From positions 1 through 7,099 of the forward strand of contig CADCTM010000874.1 of assembly GCA_902805485.1 (NCBI GenBank): DNA of 7,099 nucleotides. Direction: 5' to 3'. The stretch comes from an uncultured Coleofasciculus sp. (GTDB taxonomy: Bacteria > Cyanobacteriota > Cyanobacteriia > Cyanobacteriales > Coleofasciculaceae). Made by a program: the position numbers and the translations under genes. Under the pieces are notes generated by a model that saw nothing but the letters and a program-made list of their open reading frames with translations, made no database searches and had not been told where the DNA came from. Positions 1-5,675 of the stretch are shown piece by piece (position 1 is the stretch's first letter; every line of letters begins with the position of its first letter).

Positions 1-178
1 GGTTCCGTGCTTCGATTATGCCAACCAGGGACTGTAAATCAAAATTGCGATCGCCTTTACTCAGGCAAATCCCCGAACTAATCACCGTAAAATCACCCTT
101 AGAAATCGCCGACGAGTACAAAAAAATACCATCGCCTTTCTCAATTTTTCCTGATCCGGCGTCAACAATGGCGAAGTA
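1..178 (-). CDS. Possible 5'-disrupted coding fragment running off the left edge
   Basis: This is an unrecognised minus-strand frame (codons in register with position 2) that stays open from the left edge back to a TAA at 311-313. From about 172 leftwards it reads like protein: FAIVDAGSGKIEKGD, then three KGD-containing segments spaced 13-14 residues apart (EKGDGIF, SKGDFTV, SKGDRNF). About two thirds of its codons begin with a purine, which is typical of real coding sequence. There is no ATG between the stop at 311-313 and this segment, only TTG codons, so a normal start is missing and the 5' end may have been disrupted by the adjacent duplication. Against it, the terminators to its right point rightwards, which would suit a plus-strand gene ending near the left edge. 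Two plus frames are open there, with stops at 35-37 and 177-179. Strand and reality of the gene are therefore uncertain. Confidence 0.27.
47..54. repeat. HIP1 palindrome GCGATCGC (one of seven in the window)
   Basis: The octamer occurs at 47-54, 255-262, 372-379, 1688-1695, 4777-4784, 5410-5417 and 5506-5513. Over-representation of this motif is a hallmark of many cyanobacterial genomes. Four copies lie inside genes and three cluster in the left intergenic region. Confidence 0.9.
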
Positions 179-206
179 AGAGGAGGTAGATGCACCCTGA
201 TGACAA

Positions 207-233
207 CCTTCGGCTTCTCGCTGAGGGTTTTTT
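207..233 (+). terminator. Intrinsic terminator, copy 1
   Basis: The stem CCTTCGGC (207-214) pairs with GCTGAGGG (220-227) around the 5-nt loop TTCTC, using two G-U pairs. Six T residues follow (228-233). It acts on rightward transcription. The minus strand has no T-run after the hairpin, so it is not bidirectional. Confidence 0.65.
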
Positions 234-334
234 ATTGGAAATTTCAGCAAAAATGCGATCGCCTTTCTCAATTTTTCCTGATCCGGCGTCAACAATGGCG
301 AACAAAGAAATTAATAGATGCACCCTGATGACCG

Positions 335-362
335 CCCTCAGCTTACCGCTGGGGGTTTTTTT
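335..362 (+). terminator. Intrinsic terminator, copy 2
   Basis: The stem CCCTCAGC (335-342) pairs with GCTGGGGG (348-355) around TTACC, followed by seven T residues (356-362). Arm sequences differ from copy 1, yet the 8-bp pairing is kept through G-U and matched changes, which suggests selection on the structure. It sits just before the end of the convergent minus-strand gene at 384. Confidence 0.7.
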
Positions 363-383
363 ATGGGATGTGCGATCGCTATT

Positions 384-815
384 CTAAAAAACCGAGACTC
401 GACCATCATCTTTAAGATAAACGGTGCGCTCGCCTAGAGGACGCCCACCAGGACGCACTTCAACACGTAGTTTTTTAGTCGATGGTTTGAGGAGATTAAC
501 TCTCAAAGGAAGCCCGAGCGCATCCCACATTACCAAAGAAAAATTCGGTTCCGTCGTGCCGCCTCGCACAAAAGAGCGTACTTGTCCCGGACTAATCGAA
601 AGGGGATCAGTGCCAGCTACCTGTTGCAGTTGCACAACACTTTGCGTCAAATTAGCCACCTCAACCGTAATGCGTTGTCCTGGGACAAACCGGATCGGCT
701 GTCGTCCGCAACTAGTCGCCGCCACACAAGAACGGGCGGTTGCGGGATCGTTGGGTAAATTGATGCTAACAAAAATAGCCGTTGCGGCTAAGACGGCGGG
801 CAGAAGTTTAGACAT
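384..815 (-). CDS. Small exported protein of unknown function
   Basis: The protein has 143 residues and I do not recognise it. It opens with a typical Sec signal peptide: MSK, then a hydrophobic stretch LLPAVLAATAIFVSI, with a plausible signal peptidase I site after residue 27 (ATA before RS). The mature part is about 116 residues, with two cysteines near its N-terminus (Cys30 and Cys36) that could form a disulfide. The remainder alternates hydrophobic and polar residues, rich in Val, Leu, Arg and Gly with few helix-like runs, suggesting a small beta-rich periplasmic or secreted domain. The open frame extends back to 983, but that would overlap the kimA 3' end and bury the signal peptide, so ATG at 813-815 is preferred. 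No strong ribosome binding site precedes it. It lies 68 bp downstream of kimA on the same strand and could be cotranscribed, though no functional link is evident. Confidence 0.75.
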   Translation of the reverse strand: MSKLLPAVLAATAIFVSINLPNDPATARSCVAATSCGRQPIRFVPGQRITVEVANLTQSVVQLQQVAGTDPLSISPGQVRSFVRGGTTEPNFSLVMWDALGLPLRVNLLKPSTKKLRVEVRPGGRPLGERTVYLKDDGRVSVF

Positions 816-883
816 AGAAGAGACTGATGGCACACCCTCAACTTTGGCATAAATCTGCCGATATTTGGCGAATCGGAAGTTAA

Positions 884-2728
884 TCAGAGGTAATAGCGAA
901 CAGTAGTAACCACGCGACTTTTTTTCGCCCGCAAAGCGGCTTTTAAGAACAAGGTGGTTTGATTGTGCAAAAGACTCTCCCACCAGTTGCGCGTTACAAA
1001 AGCGGGGATGATTACTGTTGACAAAACACTCGGATGCTGTTCTTCATACTCACCCACAAAATCAACAATTCGAGATACCACCGAACGATAGGGCGAATCG
1101 ATAATTACTAAAGGAATATCGCCTTGTAACTGTTCCCAACGGGCTTGCAGCTTTTCCCGGTTTGTCGTCCCAACATCGACATGAACGGCAATAATTTCAT
1201 CGGCAATACTGCGGGCGTATTCAAGTCCCTCCAGTGTCCCCCGGTTCAGTTGACCGACAATAACGATTGCTGGGTGAGTAACAATATCGGCTTTTGGTCG
1301 AGGTATATAACTTCGAGGCGCTACACCATCAAGAGTCAGGCGACTTGCAACGTATTCATAGTGCCGCCGAATACCCAAGAAAAGGCTGACTAACAACGGG
1401 ATCGCAACGACGACAACCCAAGCGCCTGCGATGAATTTTGTGCTTACAATCACGCAGAGAACGACGAATGTGGCAACGGCACCGATGCTATTCATAATCG
1501 CGCTAGGACGCCAACCAGAGGTACGTTCCTGCAACCAGTGGCGTACCATTCCCCCTTGAGACAAGGTAAATGAGGTGAACACACCCACGGCATAGAGAGG
1601 AATAATGGCAGTAGTATCTCCTCGAAAGAGAATCACCAAAGCCGCCGCAGATAGGCTCAGGAGGATAATGCCGTTGGAATAGACTAAGCGATCGCCTAAC
1701 AGTGATAATTGTCTGGGCAAAAAGCCGTCCCGTGCCAAAAAGTAGCAAAGTCTAGGAAAGTCGGCATAGCTGGTATTGGCAGCTAACAGCAAGATTAACA
1801 GCGTCGCTACTTGGATAAAATAATAGAAGGGCGAGCCATCTCCGAGAATTTGCCGCGCCAACAGAGAAACTAAGGTTTCTCCTTCTTTTGGGACGATGTG
1901 ATAAATGTTCCCTAAGTATGTGATACCAATAAACATAATGCTTAGAATCACGCCCATGTAGAGCAATGTGAGACGAGCATTTTTCCACTCAGGCTCTTTA
2001 AAAGCTAAGACACCATCAGATATCGCTTCTACTCCTGTAAGCGCGGCACAGCCTGCCGAAAAAGCTCTCAAGACGAAAAACAAAGTCACTTCTTCGTTGA
2101 TCGGGAGTTCCGGATAACTTTGAGGAATTTGTTCAGCACCAATTACTTGTTGATACAAACCCAAACCAATTAGAACAAAAATACTGACAATAAAAGCATA
2201 AGTGGGGATCATAAAGATCTTGCCGGATTCCTTAACTCCCCTGAGATTTGCCAGCATCACCAAGAAAATAAACAGCAAGCAAAGCTCGATTGTAAACGGC
2301 TTGAGTTCTGGAAGGGCAGAAGTTAATGCCGCTGTTCCGGCTGAAATACTCACCGTCACCGTTAGAATATAATCAATCATCAGCGAGCCGCCTGCAACAA
2401 GGCCCGCATAAGTCCCTAAATTCTCACGAGCAACGATATAAGAACCCCCACCCTTGGGATAGGCGCGAATTGTCTGTCTGTAGGAAAGGATAACCAGCAC
2501 CAACAGCACCACAATTATTGCCGCAATCGGAATCGACCAAAATAGAGCGCCACTCCCGGCGGCGACCAAAACAATTAAAATCTCTTCAGTTGCATAGGCA
2601 ACCGAGGAAAGTGCATCAGAAGAAAGAACCGCCAATCCTTCAGCGTTACTCAATCGTTCTTCAGCATGAGCGCTTGTCGGTAACGTTTTACCGACCAAAA
2701 CTCGCTTAATTTGAGAAAAGAAGGACAT
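884..2728 (-). CDS. kimA: KimA-like potassium uptake permease (APC superfamily)
   Basis: This 614-residue integral membrane protein closely resembles Bacillus subtilis KimA (YdaO), a high-affinity proton-coupled potassium importer, in length and layout. Recognisable blocks are LSSDALSSVAYATEE (residues 35-49), YPKGGGSYIVARENLG (90-105), GGSLMIDYILT (113-123) and AFSAGCAALTGVEAIS mid-protein, followed by a series of hydrophobic helices. Asp38, Tyr45 and Tyr120 line up, with a constant offset of two, with KimA residues Asp36, Tyr43 and Tyr118, which I recall as potassium ligands. The last ~130 residues are soluble and alternate beta and alpha segments, matching the cytosolic UspA-like domain of KimA, the part tied to c-di-AMP control in Firmicutes. 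ATG at 2726-2728 is supported by AGGTGGA six bases upstream. No c-di-AMP riboswitch was recognised in the leader. Membership in the KimA branch is firm; the substrate is inferred from homology, and an amino acid permease role is the alternative. Confidence 0.88.
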   Translation of the reverse strand: MSFFSQIKRVLVGKTLPTSAHAEERLSNAEGLAVLSSDALSSVAYATEEILIVLVAAGSGALFWSIPIAAIIVVLLVLVILSYRQTIRAYPKGGGSYIVARENLGTYAGLVAGGSLMIDYILTVTVSISAGTAALTSALPELKPFTIELCLLFIFLVMLANLRGVKESGKIFMIPTYAFIVSIFVLIGLGLYQQVIGAEQIPQSYPELPINEEVTLFFVLRAFSAGCAALTGVEAISDGVLAFKEPEWKNARLTLLYMGVILSIMFIGITYLGNIYHIVPKEGETLVSLLARQILGDGSPFYYFIQVATLLILLLAANTSYADFPRLCYFLARDGFLPRQLSLLGDRLVYSNGIILLSLSAAALVILFRGDTTAIIPLYAVGVFTSFTLSQGGMVRHWLQERTSGWRPSAIMNSIGAVATFVVLCVIVSTKFIAGAWVVVVAIPLLVSLFLGIRRHYEYVASRLTLDGVAPRSYIPRPKADIVTHPAIVIVGQLNRGTLEGLEYARSIADEIIAVHVDVGTTNREKLQARWEQLQGDIPLVIIDSPYRSVVSRIVDFVGEYEEQHPSVLSTVIIPAFVTRNWWESLLHNQTTLFLKAALRAKKSRVVTTVRYYL

Positions 2729-2734
2729 ATCTAG

Positions 2735-2741
2735 TCCACCT
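2735..2741 (-). promoter_or_regulatory. Ribosome binding site of kimA
   Basis: On the minus strand this reads AGGTGGA and ends six bases before the ATG at 2728, a good Shine-Dalgarno match that fixes the kimA start. Confidence 0.65.
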
Positions 2742-2825
2742 GGTAGACGTTTTTCCTGCCGCTCTGCTGTATTGATTAACCAAGCACCGAGCGAGTATTA
2801 ATGAATTTTACAGATTCAAGGCTAA

Positions 2826-2853
2826 ATGATACCGTTTTCCGATTGATCTGCAA
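2826..2853 (-). promoter_or_regulatory. Candidate sigma70-type promoter of kimA
   Basis: On the minus strand TTGCAG (2853-2848) and TATCAT (2831-2826) are separated by 16 bases, resembling -35 and -10 boxes. This would give a 5' leader of roughly 90 nt. It was found by eye only; such matches are common by chance. Confidence 0.3.
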
Positions 2854-2862
2854 CATGATCAA
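2843..2862. promoter_or_regulatory. TTGATC-N8-GATCAA dyad at the kimA candidate promoter
   Basis: A perfect 6-bp inverted repeat, TTGATC (2843-2848) and GATCAA (2857-2862), with an 8-bp spacer. It overlaps the candidate -35 box, where a repressor could bind. It is not the NtcA consensus (GTA-N8-TAC), and its spacing does not fit FNR (TTGAT-N4-ATCAA). The regulator is unknown. Confidence 0.3.
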
Positions 2863-2872
2863 CAACCGCTCA

Positions 2873-2953
2873 AGAGAGCAAATCCCCAGAAGGGTCTAAC
2901 TTTAAGGGATGTTAACGCGATTAGCTCTCTGGATCTGACCTGAAAAAAGATCC
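2873..2953. repeat. Two adjacent dyads in the kimA/lipoprotein gap
   Basis: AGAGAGC (2873-2879) pairs with GCTCTCT (2924-2930), enclosing an inner pair ATCCC (2882-2886) and GGGAT (2906-2910). Directly next to it GGATCT (2931-2936) pairs with AGATCC (2948-2953). They lie upstream of the candidate kimA promoter, so they could be protein-binding sites or parts of a longer transcript. Neither has a proper terminator T-run. Confidence 0.4.
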
Positions 2954-2954
2954 T

Positions 2955-3165
2955 GACAGATGTGACTGATATCGGTAAAGTAGTAGCGTATTTGTGTAAC
3001 AGCTCAGATGCACTCGGTAAAGTGTGGCAATTGTTGAGGTGGGTAGTTTAGCGTGAAGTTAATGACACACCTCGCGAGCAAAAAGCTCTGATCTATGGAG
3101 CAATTCAGATAAGGGTATTGCCACATTTGACTTTTGTAGTAGAAAATACGCCAGAAAGTCCTGTC
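2955..3165. other. Nested inverted repeats: candidate structured RNA or leader
   Basis: A 211-bp segment without a gene can fold as a series of collinear nested stems. From outside in: GACAG (2955-2959) with CTGTC (3161-3165); GACT (2964-2967) with AGTC (3157-3160); GCGTATTT (2986-2993) with AAATACGC (3144-3151); and a 12-bp stem AAGTGTGGCAAT (3020-3031) with ATTGCCACATTT (3117-3128), containing one G-U pair. Inside are GAGGTG (3036-3041) with CACCTC (3068-3073), and a GCTC at 3085-3088 that can pair either with GAGC at 3076-3079 or with GAGC at 3098-3101. A direct repeat TCGGTAAAGT occurs at 2972 and 3014. The strand is undecided. I do not recognise 6S, SRP, RNase P, tmRNA or a known riboswitch. 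It could be a small RNA, the lipoprotein gene's leader, or a regulatory DNA structure. Confidence 0.35.
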
Positions 3166-3167
3166 CT

Positions 3168-3230
3168 GAGAAGGTAGACATGAAACTCACCTTTGCTGTA
3201 AGGATAGGGTAGATGCCGAAAATTGAATGA
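3168..3230 (+). promoter_or_regulatory. Two micro-ORFs chained to the lipoprotein start
   Basis: GAGAAGG (3168-3174) stands five bases before ATG at 3180, which opens a 10-codon frame (MKLTFAVRIG) ending in TAG at 3210-3212. The next base starts ATG (3213), preceded by AAGGATAGGG, which opens a 5-codon frame (MPKIE). Its TGA (3228-3230) overlaps the ATG at 3227 of the lipoprotein frame as ATGA. The arrangement suggests translational coupling or a leader-peptide device. The frames are so short that chance remains possible. Confidence 0.3.
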
Positions 3231-3535
3231 TTGTGAGGATTTTAACAGTGAGATCAAAAATTATCGTTACCTTGATGCTGGGCTTGATGACAGCGCTGTC
3301 AGCTTGCCAGCCGCAGTCAGAAACGCCAGGCGGAGGTGCTTCACCTGCCGACTCTCCTGCGGGAACAGTTTCGCCTGCTGATACACCTGCGGGAACGACT
3401 TCGACACCTTCGGGAACGACTTCGACACCCTCGGGAACGACTTCGACACCTTCAGGAACGACTTCAACACCTTCGGGAACTGGTTCTACTTCCACCCCTA
3501 GTTCTACAAGATCACCTTCACCTTCTCCCTCCTAA
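3227..3535 (+). CDS. Small Thr/Ser/Pro-repeat lipoprotein
   Basis: The N-terminus is a lipoprotein signal: basic start, hydrophobic core (IIVTLMLGLMTA), then the lipobox LSAC, giving a lipid-anchored cysteine. The rest is low complexity. It begins with SPAD/PAGT segments, continues with four exact or near-exact GTTSTPS heptads, and ends in a Ser/Pro tail. There is no folded domain, so it is probably a flexible, cell-envelope-anchored linker-like polypeptide of unknown role. From ATG 3227 it has 102 residues. An alternative start is GTG at 3248, with GAGGA (3235-3239) eight bases upstream; this gives 95 residues and a textbook signal beginning MRSK. I consider that start at least as likely. 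It is divergent from kimA and convergent with the nuclease gene. The repeat also keeps other frames open, but those lack signals or other support. Confidence 0.75.
   Translation: MIVRILTVRSKIIVTLMLGLMTALSACQPQSETPGGGASPADSPAGTVSPADTPAGTTSTPSGTTSTPSGTTSTPSGTTSTPSGTGSTSTPSSTRSPSPSPS
3235..3239 (+). promoter_or_regulatory. Ribosome binding site favouring a GTG start at 3248
   Basis: GAGGA ends eight bases before GTG at 3248-3250. The ATG at 3227 has no comparable motif directly upstream, so this site argues for the shorter lipoprotein. Confidence 0.5.
3391..3474 (+). repeat. Four tandem 21-bp repeats within the lipoprotein gene
   Basis: The units start at 3391, 3412, 3433 and 3454, each encoding GTTSTPS. 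They differ by one to three bases, mostly at third codon positions, so the peptide repeat is conserved while the DNA drifts. Copy number is likely to vary between strains through slippage. Confidence 0.9.
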
Positions 3536-3543
3536 TACCGTCA

Positions 3544-3572
3544 TCTCTACCACTAGTTTTTTCTCGTAGAGA
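3544..3572. terminator. Inverted repeat between convergent genes, possible terminator
   Basis: TCTCTAC (3544-3550) pairs with GTAGAGA (3566-3572) around a 15-nt loop that contains six T residues. It lies between the lipoprotein stop (3535) and the nuclease stop (3591), where a two-way terminator would be expected. No T-run follows the stem on either strand, so it is not a canonical intrinsic terminator. Confidence 0.3.
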
Positions 3573-3590
3573 CTCATTCACCAAGAACCA

Positions 3591-4916
3591 CTAAAGCAGT
3601 CGCAGCTGGGAATCTATGTTATCCCCAAGCTGCGGCTTGTCTTTAATAGAACCGACCCCAACCGCTTGCGGCGGCTCAAGGTCTAACTTGTTATTGTCAT
3701 TCCCAGCTAGTAGACGTTGTGCGGCTTCGAGCATTTGCGCCGTAATATCCTTAAGGTCTTCTCGGTTATCCAAATAAGTTTTTAAAGCATCTATTGGGTT
3801 CATGCTGCTACCAACTCCCAATTCAGGTAAGCGCGGTCGAGCCAATTGACTGACTAATTCCGGGCGAATTGTATAGCTGTGAGCGTCACTCAATGATTGA
3901 TGTACGACCCCATTGTCGATTAAATCTAGTTGCTCAGAACGCAGTTTATAAATTAACCGCACTACAGCCTCTTTAATTTCTTTCTTCCCAATTGCCTTAA
4001 GTAATGCCGCTTGGGGATCAGCCGCTTGAGAAAGATCCACTTCAATTGTCCGAAAAGTACGCACTGCTAAGGGACAAAACTCCCAATTCGCGCGGCCGCG
4101 TTCCAACTCCAGCATTACATAGCCTTTATCTTCCTTTTCTTCACTAAAATCTACCCGCTCAATGCTGCCTGGATAGACGACAGGCGGGTCATTTGACTTA
4201 TTGAGGTTCTGGTGGCGGTGGACGTGACCAAGTGCTACATAATCAAAGCAAGGTCGAGTCAGCATCGAAAGGGGAATTGTAAAGCCCTTACCGACGGCTA
4301 GAAAGCGTTCCGCGCCCAAATTCGCATGGTCTGCCATTAAGTGTGCCAAGAGGACTGTCGGCACTTCTGGGTCAAGGCGGCGCACTTCCCCTTCTAATAC
4401 CGGGTCGAGGCGAGAAGTCAATAACTCATTCACCTCAGCAATTGCTAGCCCTTCTGTTTCGGGACGAGTCAGCAGCGTCGAGCGAGTCAGCCAAGGCAAG
4501 GTAATCACCTGCACCGGACCACTACGGGTTTCAATGCGATGGGTGTCAATCGAGTCGCCGACGATAAATCCAGGCACGCCCAAAGTTCGATAAATACATA
4601 AGCTGGCGCCGCCCTGACCTTGTGAATGCTGGTCATGATTCCCGACTAGTAAAACTGTTGGAATTTCGGCATCAACCAAGCGGCGAAACTGGCTAGCAAA
4701 GGCTTGCTGAACATACGGCGGCGGGGTGGCGTCAGGAAAAGCATCACCCCCAAAAATTACCAAATCTACAGATTCTGCGATCGCCTTATCAATACATTGA
4801 GTCAGGGTATTGACAAAATCCTCTAATCGTGTGTTTAATCCCGTAATTGGATTAATCCGTCCGTGGGAAAAACCACTTCCCATATGGATATCAGACAAGT
4901 GAAGAATTTTAATCAT
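3591..4916 (-). CDS. sbcD: SbcD-type DNA repair exonuclease (metallophosphoesterase)
   Basis: This 441-residue protein belongs to the calcineurin-like phosphoesterase superfamily and looks like the nuclease subunit D of SbcCD (Mre11 relative), which trims DNA ends and hairpins with two Mn ions. All expected metal-site motifs are present: DIHMG (Asp9, His11), GGDAF (Asp58), GNHDQ (Asn93, His94), a histidine in LLAHLMAD (His192) and GHVH (His231, His233). The catalytic core spans roughly residues 1-270. A capping-domain region follows, then a less conserved tail with a helical stretch near 370-410 that could serve as an SbcC-binding segment. Length is typical to slightly long for SbcD. ATG at 4914-4916 lies 12 bp after the stop of the preceding 205-codon gene, with only a poor ribosome binding site, so coupled translation is plausible. 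No sbcC ATPase gene lies next to it in this window, unlike the common sbcDC operon. Confidence 0.88.
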   Translation of the reverse strand: MIKILHLSDIHMGSGFSHGRINPITGLNTRLEDFVNTLTQCIDKAIAESVDLVIFGGDAFPDATPPPYVQQAFASQFRRLVDAEIPTVLLVGNHDQHSQGQGGASLCIYRTLGVPGFIVGDSIDTHRIETRSGPVQVITLPWLTRSTLLTRPETEGLAIAEVNELLTSRLDPVLEGEVRRLDPEVPTVLLAHLMADHANLGAERFLAVGKGFTIPLSMLTRPCFDYVALGHVHRHQNLNKSNDPPVVYPGSIERVDFSEEKEDKGYVMLELERGRANWEFCPLAVRTFRTIEVDLSQAADPQAALLKAIGKKEIKEAVVRLIYKLRSEQLDLIDNGVVHQSLSDAHSYTIRPELVSQLARPRLPELGVGSSMNPIDALKTYLDNREDLKDITAQMLEAAQRLLAGNDNNKLDLEPPQAVGVGSIKDKPQLGDNIDSQLRLL

Positions 4917-4928
4917 GCCGTTTATTTA

Positions 4929-5546
4929 TCAGTCACTAGTTAAATCCGTTGCCTCATTATTGGGGTTTTCCGGAATTTCAGGATTTGGAGTTTCCGGAAA
5001 TTCTGGCAGCACTCGATCTAGTGCCTGATAGATAATCTTCCGTTGTTCGGCATCATATCCCCAAGTTTGGAGAAAAGTTTTGTAAGTACCGGCACCTGTC
5101 ACCGCACTTTCCCGTAACGCCAACGCCAATTCCCGGACTTTAGGCAGTTCAACTTGTTCAATCAGGCGAGTTGTACGCATTCGCACTCGGTCTGATCCTT
5201 GTGCCATTTGTTCGTTATTCTCTCGACGATGGGTAACTGCCATTGCACTTGACATTGCCAGATTTTTCACCAAAAGTTCCGCCACAATATCCGGTGATGC
5301 TTGGAGAGCTTGGATCACTTCCTTTGAGGCATGATCAGCTAAAGTACCTTCAGAAGTGAGGTAGGTAACAAAAAAACCTCTAGCCCCATTTTCACTTTTT
5401 ACTAATTGTGCGATCGCTTCGCCGACTCCCAAGGGGCTTGTTGCTTCTGCACTTTCTCCCTGTAATTCCCCCGTCTCCATTTGGGACATCAAGGACTGGG
5501 TAAGAGCGATCGCTTCTTCAAATGTCACTGGCTTTGGAATAATCAC
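4929..5546 (-). CDS. Conserved-looking protein of unknown function, operon partner of sbcD
   Basis: The protein has 205 residues with no signal peptide or membrane segment, and I do not recognise a family. The first ~175 residues look mostly helical and mixed-charge (for example FEEAIALTQSLMSQMETG, then EVIQALQASPDIVAELLVKN), suggesting a soluble helical protein. The last ~25 residues form a Pro/Glu/Asn-rich acidic tail (PEFPETPNPEIPENPN) that is probably disordered. The start is GTG at 5544-5546, preceded only by a weak AAGAAG purine run. An internal ATG at Met20 is possible but would remove a good helix. The gene is the first of two, ending 12 bp before sbcD, so a role with or alongside that nuclease is a reasonable guess from context only. 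Two GCGATCGC sites lie within it. Confidence 0.8.
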   Translation of the reverse strand: MIIPKPVTFEEAIALTQSLMSQMETGELQGESAEATSPLGVGEAIAQLVKSENGARGFFVTYLTSEGTLADHASKEVIQALQASPDIVAELLVKNLAMSSAMAVTHRRENNEQMAQGSDRVRMRTTRLIEQVELPKVRELALALRESAVTGAGTYKTFLQTWGYDAEQRKIIYQALDRVLPEFPETPNPEIPENPNNEATDLTSD

Positions 5547-5675
5547 GCAAGTTCTTCTTCTTGGCGGTTCAATCTCTTACTGTGATGATACTCAATTGCC
5601 GCCACAATCTCTTTTTTTGCTAGCAATTATTAATAGATAAATTGTCCCAACAGTTTCAGTCGTTTGAAATCAATT
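5547..5675. promoter_or_regulatory. Divergent promoter region between the sbcD operon and the nif3-like gene
   Basis: This is the only upstream DNA for both transcription units, so promoters in both directions are expected. Visible elements are a perfect 10-bp palindrome TTGCTAGCAA at 5617-5626, followed by an AT-rich stretch (5627-5645), and a direct repeat CAATCTCT at 5570-5577 and 5605-5612. I could not assign convincing -35/-10 pairs. Confidence 0.4.

Larger units (their letters stand above)
131..379. repeat. Tandem duplication of a ~127-bp HIP1-bounded terminator module
   Basis: Two adjacent copies are visible. A 45-bp block at 131-175 recurs exactly at 258-302. After a diverged stretch of about 11 bp, an 18-bp block at 187-204 recurs exactly at 315-332. 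A hairpin plus T-run follows in both copies (207-233 and 335-362). The offset is 127 bp in the first block and 128 bp afterwards, so there is a 1-bp indel. Copy boundaries coincide with GCGATCGC sites at 255-262 and 372-379, and with a degenerate version near 128-135. Sequence after each T-run is diverged. The 45-bp identity suggests recent duplication or gene conversion. Confidence 0.85.

Noticed and set aside
131..302. CRISPR-like array from the left-end repeats
   Set aside because: Only two long copies, no regular spacers, and each copy carries a terminator hairpin.
190..387. A 65-codon plus-strand frame across the second repeat copy
   Set aside because: It runs through the duplicated module and both terminator hairpins, and overlaps the end of the exported-protein gene; no protein-like composition.
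816..983. Longer N-terminus for the exported protein starting at 983
   Set aside because: It would overlap the kimA 3' end by about 100 bp and place a clear signal peptide in the middle of the protein.
2729..3165. c-di-AMP (ydaO) riboswitch upstream of kimA
   Set aside because: Looked for its conserved blocks on both strands by eye and found none; kept only as a check to run.
2955..3165. 6S, SRP, RNase P or tmRNA gene
   Set aside because: The overall long-hairpin shape loosely recalls 6S RNA, but I see no family-specific sequence, and SRP, RNase P and tmRNA signatures are absent.
3187..3495. Minus-strand frame with EVVPEGV repeats opposite the lipoprotein
   Set aside because: It is the periodic antisense shadow of the 21-bp repeats; the plus frame has a lipobox and ribosome binding site.
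5664..5675. TTG start four codons upstream of the nif3-like ATG
   Set aside because: No ribosome binding site and a weaker start codon; ATG 5676 is simpler.
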